This document shows positions 5,547-6,680 of a DNA stretch of 6,680 nucleotides, in pieces. The stretch's first letter is position 1; each line of letters opens with the position of its first letter. Source of the DNA: Thermoleophilia bacterium. Lineage in GTDB: Bacteria > Actinomycetota > Thermoleophilia > Gaiellales > Gaiellaceae. The notes beneath the pieces are model-generated. The model searched no databases and had not been told where the DNA came from. It saw only the letters and a list, made by a program, of their open reading frames with translations. Position numbers and translations under genes: made by a program. The stretch covers positions 1 to 6,680 of the forward strand of contig JAICZB010000138.1 in assembly GCA_025933895.1 (NCBI GenBank), given 5' to 3'.

Positions 5547-6680
5547 GGGACCGCTAGCGGAGCTCTTCCGGGCGACCGAAGCGGCGCAGAAGCAGGCGGA
5601 GCAGGGCGGCGAGGCCGCGCAGCCGCCGCCCGAGGACGCTGCGACCGTCGCTCCCGAAGCTCCTGCGGAGCCGGACGAGCGGACGGTCGAGCACGTCCCC
5701 AGCTGGGAGGAGGGCGTCGAGACGCCTCCTCCACCGACGCCTTCGCCCGAGCCGATGCCGGGCCCGCCGCTGCCGGATCCGCAGCCGCCGGCTCCGACCC
5801 CGGATCCCGATCCGCTGCCTCCGTCTCCGGACCCGCCCGAGCTGCGCCCGGCCGACCTGCCGCCGGTCTCCCACTATCTCGAGCCGCTGCCGGAGTCGCC
5901 GGCGCGGCTGCACCGCACGGGTGCCGACACCGGCGCCTACCTCGCGGTGATCAAGGTCGTCGGCGTCGGCGGTGCCGGTCTCAACGCCGTCAACCGCATG
6001 ATCGACGCGGGCATCAGCCAGGTCGAGTTCATCGCGGTCAACACCGATATCCAGGCGCTCCGCACGAGCGACGCGCCGGTGAAGATCCACATCGGCCGCG
6101 AGCTCACGCAGGGGCTCGGCTCAGGCGCCGACCCCGACGTCGGGCGTCGCGCCGCCGACGAGGCGTACGACGAGCTGAAGCAGGAGCTGCGCGGCGCGGA
6201 CATGGTCTTCGTCGCGGCCGGCGAGGGCGGCGGCACCGGCTCGGGCGCCGCTCCGATCGTCGCGCGGATCGCCCGCGAGCTCGGCGCCCTCACGGTCGGC
6301 ATCGTCACGACGCCGTTCCGTTTCGAGGGAACGAAGCGGCGCAGCCAGGCGGAGCAGGGCGTCGCCGAGCTCCGCGGGGCGTGCGACACGACGATCGTGA
6401 TCCCGAACGACCGGCTGCTCGAGGTGCTCGAGCGCTCGACATCGATGCTCGACGCCTTCAAGGTGGCCGACGACGTCCTCCGCCAGGGCGTGCAGGGGAT
6501 CTGCGACTTGATCACCATGCCCGGGCTGATCAACCTCGACTTCGCGGACGTGCGCACGATCATGTCCGACTCGGACACGGCTCTGATGGGCATCGGCTTC
6601 TCGTCCTCGACCGGCGACGGACGGGCGCGAGAGGCTGCGGAGCGGGCGCTGCGCTCGCCGCTCATCGACGCGGAGATCAC
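5518..6680 (+). CDS. ftsZ: Cell division GTPase FtsZ with long proline-rich N-terminal extension (3' truncated by window)
   Basis: This tubulin-like GTPase polymerises into the cytokinetic Z-ring; 387 codons are visible and the C-terminal polymerisation domain and tail are cut off. Residues 1-22 are basic then amphipathic (MARRRASMREGPLAELFRA). Residues 23-69 are acidic/Ala-rich, and 70-116 hold 26 prolines in 47 residues. The GTPase core starts at about 141 (YLAVIKVVGVGGAG), against about residue 10 in E. coli FtsZ. The tubulin signature GGGTGSG is at 237-243, with Ser where most FtsZ have Thr (tubulin also allows Ser). PNDRLLEVLE is at 296-305, and the T7 synergy loop NLDFADVR (339-346) keeps both catalytic-type aspartates, D341 and D344. 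All visible GTPase motifs are intact, so it should be active. It overlaps parA by 29 bp, with a strong ribosome binding site. No dcw-cluster gene is seen upstream, so it could be the sole FtsZ relocated or a second paralogue. Confidence 0.93.
   Translation, partial: MARRRASMREGPLAELFRATEAAQKQAEQGGEAAQPPPEDAATVAPEAPAEPDERTVEHVPSWEEGVETPPPPTPSPEPMPGPPLPDPQPPAPTPDPDPLPPSPDPPELRPADLPPVSHYLEPLPESPARLHRTGADTGAYLAVIKVVGVGGAGLNAVNRMIDAGISQVEFIAVNTDIQALRTSDAPVKIHIGRELTQGLGSGADPDVGRRAADEAYDELKQELRGADMVFVAAGEGGGTGSGAAPIVARIARELGALTVGIVTTPFRFEGTKRRSQAEQGVAELRGACDTTIVIPNDRLLEVLERSTSMLDAFKVADDVLRQGVQGICDLITMPGLINLDFADVRTIMSDSDTALMGIGFSSSTGDGRAREAAERALRSPLIDAEI

Noticed and set aside
5937..6680. Ser/Arg-rich open frame on the - strand at the window end
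   Set aside because: It lies opposite the highly conserved GTPase core of ftsZ and has shadow-type composition.

Overview
The window is very GC-rich and has short intergenic gaps. Its protein sequences point to a high-GC actinobacterium. The FtsZ core most resembles the form I associate with Thermoleophilia (Solirubrobacterales/Gaiellales-like), but that placement is from memory and is tentative. Several genes seem to begin on leaderless transcripts, with a TANNNT box 6-7 nt before ATG, which also fits Actinomycetota.

Layout. At 1-336 is the 3' end of an Fpg/Nei-family DNA glycosylase, ending in its zinc finger. It is followed 35 bp later, on the same strand, by an unrecognised soluble 403-aa protein (372-1583). 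Then come a 91-aa helical hypothetical protein (1625-1900) and a UPF0104/LPG-synthase-like integral membrane protein (1948-2913), both on the + strand and each with its own candidate promoter. A 138-bp convergent gap holding a strong hairpin (2981-3005) separates these from a 14-TM DHA2-type MFS drug exporter on the - strand (3052-4659). A 116-bp divergent promoter region, with a perfect palindrome at 4740-4757, precedes a + strand pair: a ParA/Soj-type ATPase (4776-5546), then an ftsZ gene overlapping it by 29 bp (5518 to the window edge).

The point of most interest is the parA-ftsZ pair. The two genes are translationally coupled through a near-perfect Shine-Dalgarno sequence inside the end of parA. 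No parB or parS is visible, and no dcw-cluster genes lie upstream. The FtsZ carries an N-terminal extension of about 140 residues, far longer than usual: a basic/hydrophobic start loosely like the ParA-activating tip of ParB/Spo0J, then a proline-rich linker with 26 prolines in 47 residues. One hypothesis is that the ParA ATPase positions or regulates FtsZ directly through this extension, in the manner of MipZ but by a different route. This is inference. No mobile elements, CRISPR arrays, tRNA or rRNA genes were seen, and no gene-free stretch exceeds 138 bp.
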